DNA from: Biscogniauxia marginata
Taxonomy: Eukaryota; Ascomycota; Sordariomycetes; Xylariales; Xylariaceae
Direction of reading: 5' to 3'
DNA length: 64,000 nt
NCBI GenBank assembly: GCA_022695795.1
Contig: MU404087.1
Coordinates: forward strand, 62,001 to 126,000
Below the pieces are notes generated by a model. The model was not told where the DNA came from and ran no database searches. It was given only the letters and a program-made list of their open reading frames with translations. This document shows, piece by piece, positions 50,204-62,698 of the stretch. Numbering within the stretch: the first letter of the stretch is position 1; each line of letters starts with the position of its first letter. A program made the position numbers and the translations under genes.

Positions 50204-51996
50204 AATGGAAAGCCAGAAGAGCATAAGCTTCTTTAATGAGCCTATCTCCGAACCGCCAAGACATGGGGTTCCCATCCGGGACTAACCTTGCATCTACATG
50301 TGTAGCTTGAACAGCCTAGCGAACCCAGGCAGAGGTGCTCTGACGCCTGTAGGGACTTCACTACACCCTCGTGTCAGGACTCTTCTCAACCCTCAACAGG
50401 AGTAGCCATCCGTGGATGCCACGAGGCATGAGGGTAAAGCACTACTATTATACATCCTTTTTTTTTTCTCAGACCGAGGAGTCCTTTCGTAGCCTCATGG
50501 ATTGGGTTAGTCATTCACCGTCATCGTAACCTGAGCTTTGTAGAGATTTTCTCTTGGGGCCAGCCATCACAACTACCTCCACCTCTCACAAACAAATTAT
50601 CTTTCGCCAGTATTTTACAATACGAAGCCCAGCAGCCAGGATTCTGCCACCCATGCGATGAAATAAACATCAACAAACAAGCACATGGGGGTGGCTCGTA
50701 AGTTAATCGCGGTAATTCACGTACCGAACAACTCCTTGTTGCGAGTCGTGTTCAAGGGCATTTTCCGTTCTTGCCGATGAGCTCAAGGCCGGGGAACCAG
50801 ACACTATCTTGCAGATATGTAGATCTAACAATCTGCAGCATGGTTTTGGACAGATCCAAACATTTTGGAACAGAGGCAGCGGTCATCCGAAGTTGGGTAG
50901 GTGCACGGTGTGTATGACATCCAGGCTCGTGGGGATGAACGGCATAAGATCAGCTCGACAATCCGGTCACAGCACAAGCTGGGCAGGGCGCGCATTGATG
51001 AAGCTGTTGCGGCCTCAACCATCATCAAGCGCAAGAAACTAAGTCGACTCTCGTCTCAAGTCCCCTACCCCATAAAAAATAAGACTAGAACCCTTGTCCA
51101 AAACACTCCAAACCAGGGGTCACAGACCAACTATCCGGACGGCAGTACGGTCTCGAAAGGGAAATAGTGGTCCGAGGTCCCATGCCACGCATTCAAGCCA
51201 TCTTGTCTTAGCTAGCCAAGCCTTAGAAGTAGAAGGGATGAGCTTAACGGTCCACCGGGGATTTGCCCACGCGCAGGGACGCTATTTTTCTATGCCCCTG
51301 CTGGTGCATGGCCAGTGGCCGTTTGACCTTGGGTGATCCCATGAGGATCCTAGCATAGTTTCTCTCGCATACTGTACTATCCATCCTTCGATCTCACCCA
51401 GCTCTAGGTAGCTACCTAAGTATATCCGGTACGTACCAGAACCCATGCATAGTCTGCACTGGGATCCTGCTTCTGGGACCGTCAACGCGGGCGAGCACAA
51501 GCATTTCCATAACAGTCCCATCGATGCACATGGAGTCAGAGCTCCCCCATTAAAAGGAGGCGTTATAAGTACTTACCGTTGGTTTCTGCAGGATTAGATA
51601 CCTTCAATACCGACGATCGACTGTTGATTTCATCCCAGGTCTGCCGTGACCCACAGCCAATTTGTGACAGTTGTTCTCCAGGGATTCTCCTGTGGATTGA
51701 CGCTTGATCGTCTTCATATTGTGCCTCCGGGAGATCTGATAGATACATCTTCAATCCTCGTACCTCACCCACCATCCGTCCTACCGTATTTAAGTATCCA
51801 CGCTTCCTCCATCCCATTCAGTTGGCCGAACTTCAAACCAACATTAGACGACTCGGAAAATAGGAATACCATCAACTTGTATACATATAAGAAGCATTCA
51901 TCTTCACACTAATAAGACGACAACTATCAACAACTAGTTTCTAATATCTCTACGTACTCGATAATCACCCTTATATTTACTACCATATAATACAGA
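50204..51996. other. Upstream region of the C2H2 factor gene
   Basis: No gene supported. The last ~150 bases are A/C-rich with CAACAACTAG-type leader sequence before the ATG at 51997, so promoter and leader functions are likely there. Confidence 0.45.
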
Positions 51997-52996
51997 ATGG
52001 CGACCGCCATATATACGAATCAGCCTGGTGCTCATCACGGATACCCGCAACCGCCTCCATCCCCACCTATGGATGAAACATCTAAATGTTCTCTTCCCTC
52101 GATCTCCAACTTGTTAGTAATGGCGGATGCTGGATCGCCTACAACAGAGCAGTCGCCTCAGTCTCAACAAGGTATGATTCCTAACTACTCTTCTGTATTA
52201 CAAGTAACGTATAACTAAACCACTACCAGCCCCGTCAACCAAGGCAGATACCCGGCCCAATTCGTCTCATTATGCGAGTAACAGCCTTTCTCGGGCTACT
52301 TTGCCTCCCACTCCGCCTATGAGCACGGATGCGTCCTTTGAGGGGTACAACTCGCCTTCGACGAAATCAGTGAGCCAAGTATCTATGGTATCTACGCCCA
52401 ACTACTACTACGAGACGACACCACCAGTGGAGGAGGTACACCGCCAACACATCGCTCCCGCTGCGCCCCCTCGAGTGGCCATCCAGACCCAGCCGTTCTC
52501 CCAACAAGCTTTCGCATCATCGTACATGGGCCAGTCGGCAATGCCATCATATTACCATACTGCTTTGTCAACAGCACCTGTAGCGCAATCTCAGATATCT
52601 GGTCTTTATTACCAGAGGCCACTTCCTCAGGTTTGTTTCTTCAAATTTCAAGAGCTCGGGACACTGCTAACCAGCGCCCAGGCATTCCCTCCTCTTCCAG
52701 TGGCAGTGTCTCTTGCGCCTTCTTCGGGAGCTAATCCGTGGCAACACCACCACTACATTTCACCATCATCAGCAGCTTCGTTCCCCCAGTCGCAAGACCG
52801 CTATATCTGCCAGACTTGCAACAAGGCTTTCTCGAGGCCGAGCTCTCTACGGATCCACAGTCACTCTCACACAGGCGAGAAGCCTTTCAAGTGCCCTCAC
52901 GCTGGCTGTGGCAAGGCTTTTAGCGTACGAAGCAACATGAAGCGACACGAGCGTGGATGCCACAACTTCGATAGCGGCAGTTCCTCCATGCGCTAG
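51997..52996 (+). CDS. C2H2 zinc-finger transcription factor
   Basis: Exons are 51997-52171, 52230-52630 and 52682-52996, giving 296 residues. Intron 1 is 58 nt (GTATGA, ATAACTAAAC branch region, CCAG). Intron 2 is 51 nt (GTTTGT, CTGCTAAC, CCCAG); it is stop-free and a multiple of three. The N-terminal 230 residues are Pro/Ser/Thr/Gln-rich with PPTPPMS and Tyr-rich pieces, as in fungal activation or repression regions. Two adjacent fingers sit at the C terminus. Finger 1 has C235, C238, H251 and H255 (CQTCNKAFSRPSSLRIHSHSH). The linker is TGEKPFK. Finger 2 has C263, C268, H281 and H286 (FSVRSNMKRHERGCH). The RPSSLRIH and SVRSNMKRH recognition helices place it with conserved Pezizomycotina regulators of growth and conidiation, but I cannot fix the orthologue. 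It acts in the nucleus as a DNA-binding regulator. Target genes are not deducible. Confidence 0.9.
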
Positions 52997-55900
52997 AGCA
53001 AGATTTGGATCGATCAACATTAACTTTCGATGCTGTCGTTTTTTATACTGATACGACTATTTTTAATCCTGCGCGGGTTCCCCCCTAAGAGCTAGGGGAG
53101 GAAAAAAAGGAATTGCAAGATTCGATGATACCAAATATGGGTACGATATGATATTTACGGCCGTTCTCATTATCTGCTATTTATCATAATATGGGATCAA
53201 CGGCCATTCTGGTTCAGGATGGTCCGGGCGAGCAAAAAGGGGAAACCCCCCTTCGATGACGGTTCAATTTACTTGGAAGTATGGATTTTGGATGGAATAG
53301 GGCTGCATAACATGCTCGATGATTTTGTTTTCTTTTTCTGTCTCTTGGCATGGCGTAACAGGGGTTTTGGCATTGGCATTTACATGGGCGTTGCATCAAA
53401 AGAGGTCGTTTGTGGCCATCGCAGAAGATTCTTCCAGCTCAGGGCGAATGATATGTCAGTTTTCTAATGTGTAGAGCAAAGGTTTCCAAAGGCAACTGTG
53501 TGTACCATCAGGGCCATGGATTGGAGGATGCAGACTCGAGGAGGATGGGCAATTAGTCGTAGTTTGTGTACGAAAGCGATCAGCATGGAGATGGCATTGG
53601 TTCTGCAACAGGCCATGACAAACAAATACCAACAGATTTCAAAAAGAAACAGAAAATAAAAAAGCTCCCAGATATTCCTCGTCCACCACGGATCAATGAG
53701 TGGATTTTTTTTTTCCAGAACTATCTACTCTGTATGACATGTTGTGATGATAATAAATTACGGTACAGCACTTCGTTGCCTTTGGGGGAACAATAGGTTT
53801 CTCAGCATATGTGCTAATATAGGAGCTGATAGATGGCATATAATAGGGGTTGAACGGGATGTCAGCAACGTTGTTTCTGATATGACGGGGTCTGAGTACA
53901 CTAAACAGGATCTCCGCCTACCCTCCCGTCTGCCCCATGAAGGTTTTCGTCTCTTGGCGAAGATCTACAAAGACAAAAATCTCCATGCAGTCAGAAGATA
54001 GCGTCGAAAAACAAGGTACAATTAGTAGCACAGGCAGCTACCCACGACACAAGTATGTGCGTGAGTGTGTACTTCCCGATATTGGTGGCATAACTTCTAA
54101 CCTGATGACGGCTGCTGACTTCGATAACACCCATCTGTTTCTATTCTGCTTTTGGAAGTTCCACCCTCGGCAAATACACCAACAGATTATTAGGGTTCTT
54201 TTTTCCACTTTTCAATACGTGAATGCATACTAAGGGTCAAGGAAGTGGCTAACCAACTACACTAGTTAGCCAGACGTGGGAGTAAACATTGCCTCTATTC
54301 GACTACCATAACTAACATCCTAGCTCATCTTATTGGATGTACACTAGGGTTTTTATGGGATATGAGATAATCCAAGAGGCACTGAAGTATTCCCTTTATT
54401 TTTCCTTTTCCCGCATCATCCGCGGCATTGATAGGGGTGGTACGACATCTATTATAGTCCCGCCGCTCATCATTTTCATGTAGTAACAAAGAAGTAGCAT
54501 TCGTAAGCCCCATCTTGGCTGATTGGGCACGCATCTACCCACCTATTTTATCACTGTCTCTCAATATGGTAACCTTTCTGTGAGTTTGGCAACAATCCCG
54601 AGTAAGGGGGGGTGCTAGTAGCCGCCGTCTCTCCTGACAGGAACGACGTAGTAATAGCAACCCACGAATTCCCGATGGACATCCCGGCATTTTGGGACGG
54701 CTCTTAGTTTAAAAACGTCCTAGCATCCTAGGACTATCGGTTCAGTCAGCCTAGAGGTCTTAGAAGCTCACCAGAGGCGGGAGACATTTATCCACTCACT
54801 GTTAGACAGCATTCGTCACCACCAACTAGTGGAACCCTAGCTAGGCTGCGGTCGATCGTCAGGGAATACCGCTGTCGCAGAAACTGCAGGTATCAAGCTA
54901 AGAAGTGCCTAATAAGCAGCTAATTCCTGGCAACTCGCGTGGTAGATGGAGTCAAACTGGGCTTGGCAATTCCGGCAGTGTGGGGGTGCCGTTGGGCTAG
55001 GAACTCTTGTCTAAGAATTTTCCAGAGGATACAGTTGTTACTCGGTTAGGTTATTAAGATTAACAAGGCACAGTCTGTTACACGCTGTGCTTCTTAATAG
55101 CATAAATTAATCATGTATGCCGAACCATAGGAGGGCCTGTCTAAAGAACATGTTTGCGTAGAAAGAGCTCAGAGTTGTCAAGGTTGGGCTTTAACAACAA
55201 CGACTCAATCAATACCTTCGACGTGATATAGATCGACACACACAACCTAGTTCAGGTCATGCTTACTCATTGTTACGCTTCCTTCGACTTTAAAAAACAC
55301 ATTTTCTAAATCCTAAGACTAACTTCATAGGAAAGCATACAGTCTCCTTTTCTAATACATGTAGTGGCAGAGTTGTTGCACAGATTCTGTGTCATCTGAG
55401 TGCTCCGGTTAAAGCAAGACCTGGAAACTCCAATTATGGTGATTTCCCACCAACTAAGTAAAATAATTAATATATTGTCTAGTTTAAACACAAGGATAGA
55501 TCCCAGATGGCATTTCCATACTTCCCTCAGTGGTCATGGTTTCTAACAACTGTGATCCGTGGGGATTGGGTGTTGACTTGTAGCAATAAGAAACGGTTCA
55601 TTTACAACAGCAATAAACCAACAGTTCACTTCGCATAGACAATTAGACGCCACACAAGCATCTGCCCGGCAGCAGCAGCGATCATGAACTCTCATACACC
55701 GCATCGGGTTGCATTATCGGCTTCCACCACATGCCAATTTCCTGGGCGGCTGCTGTATGTATTGTAACGCGCTATATTACTGCATTGCATTTGATTAAAA
55801 AATAAGGGAAAGAAAACGAGATTGATCTCCGGGCCCTATCAGAATATCCACTCATCCCATCCTTCTGGGTCGATGCATTTCGTCATCCCAACTAAGTCAC

Positions 55901-57136
55901 TCACTTATTTTTATTGCGCGGACTCACGGGGGGGGAAATTGTATGATTGGGTCGGCTAAAGTTCCGCAGACGCGGTTCCGGATTCCATTTCTAGACCTGC
56001 CCCTTCGAGATCAGCATCTACATATCTCATCTCAGATTCTCTTCCGGATTACGGCGGCGGCGGGCGGCGCCTTATCACATACAGAGGCGGCTGCCACCAC
56101 ATTTAAGGACCCGTCGCCAGGTCGGGTTGCTTTCGCTTGATTAATTGACCCCTTTCTTTGGCAATCTCTCTCCCGAGTCGACGGTGGCCGATTCGACGAT
56201 GTCACACTACTCACTCACTCACTCTCGTGCTACGACACACTGCCTAATCGGACGGAATAGTATACCACTTATGGGATCCCCCCCTACTCTTGATCGTCCT
56301 ATCCCTGCATATAAAAGTAGCTTGATATATGGCAACATGTCCTTTCGTACTATCTGCTTCATTGGATAAAATCCTTTGGAGTTTGCTACCGACGGCATAT
56401 ATATGTCCCTCTCCAATTGCTAGTGTATATTTAGAACCCCGGCGACATCCCAATCTACTCTCCATCCTGCAAGGGAGTAAAGTACTAACATACTCGGGAG
56501 TATGTAATAGAATGTCACTAAATAACCCAATTGGCGCATTGCGTATTGAATCCTAACGGCGCCCTGCGTCGGGGATGACTCCCGTTAAGATTTACCCATT
56601 CCCGGTCTCTCACTTACATACTGGTCACGAGTGGCGCAAGTTGATCACTATAGACCGCAAGCCCTCAGCTCATCCCTTGCGGCGAGGATAAGAACTCTTT
56701 TCCTTTAATCGGGTCCAGAGCCGTTGGGTATCATATTCCTCGATCGATCCGCAGGTTATTATAATAGTTTTGTCACATCTCACAAACTAACACTTTCCAA
56801 TCTCGTCGATATTATTGTACTGTTTAGTTATATGCCAACTCAGCGACGAGGGATACAAGTCTATGGTTTATCGGGAATTGATGATATATCACTCTGCTGC
56901 TTATTTCTTGCGTGGAGCTGAGTAATCTGTTGTGCGATAGATGGATCGAGGGTGATGCCAGTGCTTCAAGTTACTCTTAGGCAAGCCCCTCTAAGAAGGA
57001 AGAAGACTAGGGAAGTTGTTTCATTTTGTTCATATTACTAGTGTTCACACATATTCACGAACAACACAAAAAGTTTTAGCCTCGAGGGCACTGCTGCTAC
57101 GTAGCTGTCATACCGAACTTACCTTACACTTAGTCA
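52997..57136. other. Gene-poor stretch downstream of the C2H2 gene
   Basis: No gene supported. The first part is the 3' flank of the C2H2 gene. Short frames at 53937-54233 and 53744-54001 overlap each other and lack motifs. A G-run and poorly structured DNA follow to 57 kb. Confidence 0.4.
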
Positions 57137-57649
57137 GTGTGGCTTATACCCTTGAAACAAACAAGTTCACACAACATGTCAAGCGCCAACGTAATCGCGA
57201 AGCGAAATCAGATGGAACAAGCCACTGCCCTCATCACTTCACATATCACCACATCCTACCCTGGTTCGAGTCCAACCCCGGCATCCCTATGCTGCTACAC
57301 TATTACTACTGCGACTTCAAGGTCGCACCCGACCTGAGAGCAACGAGAGATCCGCCACCGGTCTGGGTCTTTAGGGTTACGCTTAACGTCTAGAGTGTAT
57401 GCGATCTCTGTAGCCTCAGATGACCGGTCACTAATTGGGGTTCCTGATTTGGACGATGCCTTACTACATATTGATGCTTAAAGTGCTCGAGACGCCTTAC
57501 TGACCAGCCTGATGATACCTAAACCGCCTCCGCTACATACAATTGCTGTGGGTGCCCGGAAACTTGATCCCTGCAACGCATCCTCCTCCAACGTGGGCGC
57601 GCAGATCCTGCCCTCCCCCCCTGTCTATATTGCGCGCTTTGAGCTGTGA
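57137..57649 (+). pseudogene. Candidate broken gene, product unknown
   Basis: One plus-strand frame of about 170 codons has two internal stops (TGA 57335, TAA 57479), where about eight are expected. Readable pieces are SSANVIAKRNQMEQATALIT, RLTSRVYAISVASDDRSLIG and VPDLDDALLHIDA. The tail is Pro/Ser-rich (PLHTIAVGARKLDPCNASSS). A consensus donor GTGAGT directly abuts the final TGA (57646-57651), so the ancestral gene may have continued in another exon. Both stops are one C-to-T step from CGA or CAA. No family recognised. Confidence 0.35.
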
Positions 57650-60600
57650 GTGGCCATAGCTCTCTTTTCGATAGTCGTTCTCGAGCCATTCGGAATCGGG
57701 GAGAGAGAGAAAGAGAGATAAAAAATTCACAAATGCAAGTAACGACTCTAACGTCACATGCCACGCTCACTAAAACTGCATCCTGATTTTATTGTATTTT
57801 TCCCTCATTCTCGGCGGTGGCACCGCTGCGGTGGTAGTGGGCTCTCCAGTCTAACTCGTTCTGTAGAGATGATGCGCGCCAATCACTACCCTACGCACGG
57901 CTAATTTTCTCATCTGATCGAAGTTGCACTCATCATCGCCAGTGAAATCATAGGGCTCATCAAGTTGTCCTGGAGGATCGCCAAGGGCCCTACCCTCCCG
58001 GGGGAACGTACCGAAGAAGGCTAGATATTCCTTCGAGAAGGACTTTCAGACGTCAGTCGAACATACAGACTCAACCATCGTCGAGTGTGAAGCCCCGGGC
58101 TTGCCGTGAGCAAGCTTAGCGTAGCCAACTGGCGCTGTTGCTACCCTCCTGCTCGGCTTGGCTCGCTTAGAGAGCTGACGACTCACGCAGATGAGCTACA
58201 CACATACAGAGTAACATCGATGTCGTTGCCGGTGCTCTGGTACGGAATGATCATGCAGATTGCCGTGGGAGAGCTAAAGCAAATGCGGTCATTACATTAG
58301 CTCGCAACACCGATCTACGTTAAGTCTGTTTCACCGTCTCATGTGGCTTGATCTACACTAGGAGCAAGGGGGTTCGACCACCGGCTCCGACTGATGTCCT
58401 CTTTTTTCCCTTTTCACCTCTTTTTTCCTTCTTTTCGGGATGCGTCTCCCGAACATTTGCTGCAGTCAGAGTTGCTCTGCATTCCGCCGCGGCGGCTGTC
58501 TAGCACCCAGCTCGCGACGCTAGCAATCAATTAATCACAAGACAGCTCGCAGATTATGTACACTCATCTTCACCACTCACCCGGTGCCACATGCGAAACA
58601 GCCCATGCTTAAGAAGGATCGTTAAGATGACATAAGACCGTCAAGTGGACAATTTGTCGGGATGGCCCTCGCCTGGTTAGGGAATGGGAAGGACCCGAGA
58701 TACATGCGCACATGGCAGAGCATCTCGATTACCTAGGTAACTAGCTCGTTTTGTTTTAACGCACTCGCGCAAGCTCATGGTGTTTTCAAATCGATAATCG
58801 ATCGTCTCAGCATAAGTCGTGCCCAGCCCCTAGATACCTCAAGCGGGCGAGGGGTTACCAGATACCCAAGATATCTGTCAATGTGTTTCGTCATTCACGG
58901 CTCCTGGTCTCCCCGAGCCAAGCGGCCAGTGATAACCATTGCTGTAACCAGTCACATGGATCTAGTAGGGCAAAGAGAAAACTGGCGATCCTTAGGCGTA
59001 TCGAGTTTGGCGGAGGCCATGTCGAGATCGCAGAATCCCCGTCATGTTCCCCGTCATGTGCCGCTCACTTCCATCCTGTTCTGCAGAACGGGAGCAGAAC
59101 CTCACGGACTCGCGGATGAGAAGGGGAGAGAAAGTACACGCGTACTTGGTATGAACGGAGCGCCTTGTATCGGACGTTCGGGCGACAGACGGATCGTCTG
59201 TCGTACGACTTCTCTAGCCCTCCCGCTCTTCCAGCGCCATGAGGTATATACGGACTATGTAGCAGCAAATGGCCGTCGAGACAGACAAGCAACTAACTCG
59301 GCAAGTTGATACAACTTACGGTGAGTGAGCTAGTGCTTATCGCTGAAGCTCTGCGGTTCATGCAGGCAGTAACACTCTATTGCCTGGTCTGAGTTCAACA
59401 AGCAAGTCATCTGATTTATAGTTTCGCATCCCGTTTCGACCAATCTAGAACACGGTATCCATCCTGCAGCACCATAGTCCTAGGTACCTTGGATAGACGA
59501 AAACAGGTGACAATGGTCTAACAGCCTAAAGGCGTGCTCTCCTCATGGCGTTTCGGCGTGGTGAAACCTCGTCTAGACAGTTGGGATGGAATGTCCTTCC
59601 TCCATTATTGTCAATGAAAGCTTGCCTGCAGCGTGTATTACTTCCGGTCCCGAAGTTCATACATTAGGTAGTTGCCATTTCGCTTCGTGGAGATAATGTC
59701 TCATCTAAATCTTAAAAACCTAAGCCTGACGGTCGTAGATCGCTGGTCATCCATCGAGAAAATCGAACCGTGTACACCTACCCATCCCCCCATGAAGAGC
59801 CAGCGCCTACCTATCGCAGAGTTCACACAGTCTCTCCAAGACAAGGAGCATTCGCAGGCCAGTCTCTAACGAGGCCAGTCTAGGTAATAGCCTAGCCAAA
59901 ACGCCTGGGACGTGGTCGTCTCGCTTAATCGCGACAGCCTCGTAACGAAATATAGGCTATATCAAACCTTAAATATGATCATCAGAGGAAGCGCGCCTCG
60001 CCGTATGCGTGTTTCACCTCGCTCCAATGTTTTTCGAAAGACACGGTCTTGTAACAATAGGTAATTGGTATACGGGGGGGGCACGGGCTCTCGTACCTAG
60101 TGCTTTCTTTTCTGCGTCTAAGCGATGAACTGTAGCACGTCCACGTGCACGTTTTCCGTCCTCGTCCGTAATTATCAACACGTCCAGTGCCCACGAGTGA
60201 CTACCTAGGTATCTGGCGCTTTGTTTAGCCCCTGTTTTCGTGCGCGCGCGGTGTTTATGTACGAGTAGACGCCAGCCACCCCTGTAATGATTAAGTGTCG
60301 AGAGGAGGCACGCGTGTGGACGAGGTTACCTAGAAATGAAAAACGATGTAGGTATTCCTACCACAATTTTCGGTTATAAAATTGCGATGTGCATCTACAG
60401 AGGCTTGGTTCCTGATTTTGGTGAAGTGCGTCAACAGTTAAGGTGAATACCGTGCTATTGTGCAAACATCAGGAGGAAAAATGCTTCGAGTTGATCATGC
60501 ATCATAAGAGCGAAACCAGGTTAGGGATTGGACGAACCTTCACACGCAAAGATGAGAGTTATTGGTGATCATCGTACAACTCGCCAGTTGGATATCTTCG

Positions 60601-61608
60601 AGGAAGTGACATCATTGAAAGAGAGTATAATTATATTCACGACAATTTCGCATTTAATTTATTGAAGCAGACGATTTTCGCTTGCCATGGCCTTTGAAGA
60701 GTTGCCGGATAGTGTGACTACCTAGGCTATTATTCTCCATCATTAAGTTTAGATTTGACAATTTTTTGCCGTATCTGTTTACTACATACCTAGCTCATAT
60801 ATTTGGTCATCGTCATGGAAAGTTGTTAAGGGCTTATATAAGCCATAGATAAATACTTAGCTACAACTCTGGCCTTTCAAGAGACTATCAATAATACAAC
60901 ATCATAAAACACCACTTATAAGGTCCCACAATTGGTAACTTTGCTGGTTGCCAAAAATTTTATTCAACTTAACACAATACTTTTCTCTCTAACGATCATA
61001 CACTGCTCATCTGAAAGATGATTAGGTGTATTGACAGATCCAGAAACAACCGACCAGAGACAGCCCACTACTCCCGACCCTTCGCGGGGCTAAGTGAGTT
61101 CCATAAGTCTCAACGAAACCTTACTACATAAACTTCCCCTCTTTTGCCTCCTGCCTAGTGATAATGTTCCTAACAGAGGGATTTAGAGGCATACGATCTA
61201 CTACGGACAAGTTCAACATCAAACATAGACCGAGGATTTCAGAAGGTAGTTGCCACGATGCATTCAGTATGTATTTAGGTAGTAGTAACGTAGCTGTTGC
61301 GCGAGTAGCTAAAACTACAATCACTGGGGATGCAGTACCTTCTACACGTCAACAGCCCGCCTTTGTTCCCTCATCTAGGTGACGTGTACCAGCTTTGTAT
61401 CTATTGATTTTCCCAGACCGCAACTCACTCCTCACTCCCGATGGGAGTTCTTGTCCCTTGCTATCGTGAGAACTGATGCTGGCGCAACACTGAGGAATGG
61501 AGGATATGCTATAGGCTATCATAGGTATACCTAATGAGATGCGATCTCGCTATCCTTAGCGGATTCTCTCTGAAAAGATCACTTAGGAATTTTCCCCTAT
61601 CGACTGAT
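57650..61608. other. Gene-poor stretch
   Basis: No supported gene in about 4 kb. The longest frame (58881-59309 plus, 142 codons) has no motif, and another frame on the same strand overlaps it. A 65-codon plus frame at 59672-59869 is somewhat protein-like. TACCTAGGTA palindromes occur at 58730-58739 and 60202-60211. Confidence 0.4.
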
Positions 61609-62698
61609 TTAGTGAGTCGGCCTCCTTGGTAGTACTCCCAGATGGGGTGTTTTGTCCAGTCTGAAGCAATAATCGAATATCCCATTCACCAAAGTCTTAA
61701 GTAACCTCAAAGGCCACTTTATATCAAGATATGCTATGTGCTCCGCGTACGGAGGCGGCGGTAGTTCCAGCCCATAGCTCGCGGCGACGTCCATCGCCGC
61801 ATTTAGCATGCGGACTTTCCTCTCCTCATCGGACACTAAAGCCGGGATAAAGACGTTGATATCGAGGGCGAGCTTCCGCTCTAGCCGCCCACTCCCGTGC
61901 TCTGGAATATCGTCGATGAGTTCCGGTAGGATCCCTGTGTACTCCGTGTGAGACTGGTTATCGGGGGTCGGCTCGAGATGCTGGCAGTAACGGTAGAGAA
62001 TAAGTATTATGTCGGGATTCGGCAGAATTCGGCGTCTCTGGCCCCAAATCCCTTTCACATTTTCGGAGTTGAAGAACATGAACCATAATTGCATAAAATC
62101 GGGACTGGATATGTGAGAGCAGTTAACGAAATCTGCAATGCTTTGACATGCCCTGTCGAAGTCCGACTTCGCTTTTTGAGCTTCAAGTGATAAGGGTATT
62201 GGCTCAATACCGTAGTCTACAGCGAGGATATTCCCTAGAAACTCCTGCTCTAAAGTCAGTGCGAAGTAATTTTGTTATTTTGTTAGTCGCGCCTTAAAAT
62301 TTGGTAAGAATGGTTCCTCGGAATGAACTCACCTCTAAGAACCGCGTCCCTCTTCCCCAGCGACCTGTCCCATCGAGACTACCAAATTGATACTCGAGTC
62401 TCTCGTGGGCCTCGGCCTGGGAAAGCTTCTCTGGCCCTGGTGGCGGGCCTGTGAGCTCCTGATCATGGTAGACGGCGGCGATCATCTCAAGAAATAGCCG
62501 CAGCCTCTTACTGCCGACCCCGGGACATTCTTTGAACCACGCGAGTTTGAATTTCGCGAACAACTCAAGCTCGATTCTTTTGAGTGCGGCTCTCCAGGCA
62601 GGACTCTCCCTATCGATGTAGGAAGGGGGGTTGAGGCAAATTAGTCCGTCTTTGAAGATTCCCTTTTTGGGATACATGTCGTATTGTTCCTGTACCAT
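61609..62698 (-). CDS. Hypothetical protein, two exons
   Basis: Exon 1 is 62333-62698 and exon 2 about 61609-62247, giving 334 residues. The intron has a perfect GTGAGT donor and, near its 3' end, CTAAC and CTGAC elements. The acceptor is either TTTAGAG or three bases later at GAGCAG, which only adds or removes one Gln. The start ATG at 62698 has an A at -3. The product is soluble, with no signal peptide and no convincing membrane segment. It contains aromatic-rich helical stretches (RIELELFAKFKLAWFKECPG, QLWFMFFNSENVKGIWGQRR) and an acidic middle (LPELIDDIPEHG). It ends HLGVLPRRPTH. Composition and the clean splice make it a real gene, but I recognise no domain. It may be a lineage-restricted fungal protein. 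Confidence 0.7.

Noticed and set aside
57262..57275. Perfect B-box-like GGTTCGAGTCC
   Set aside because: There is no A box at a suitable distance and the T stem pairs only partly. It lies in the relic reading frame.
58881..59309. 142-codon plus frame
   Set aside because: A second plus-strand frame is open over half of it and neither has a recognisable feature.
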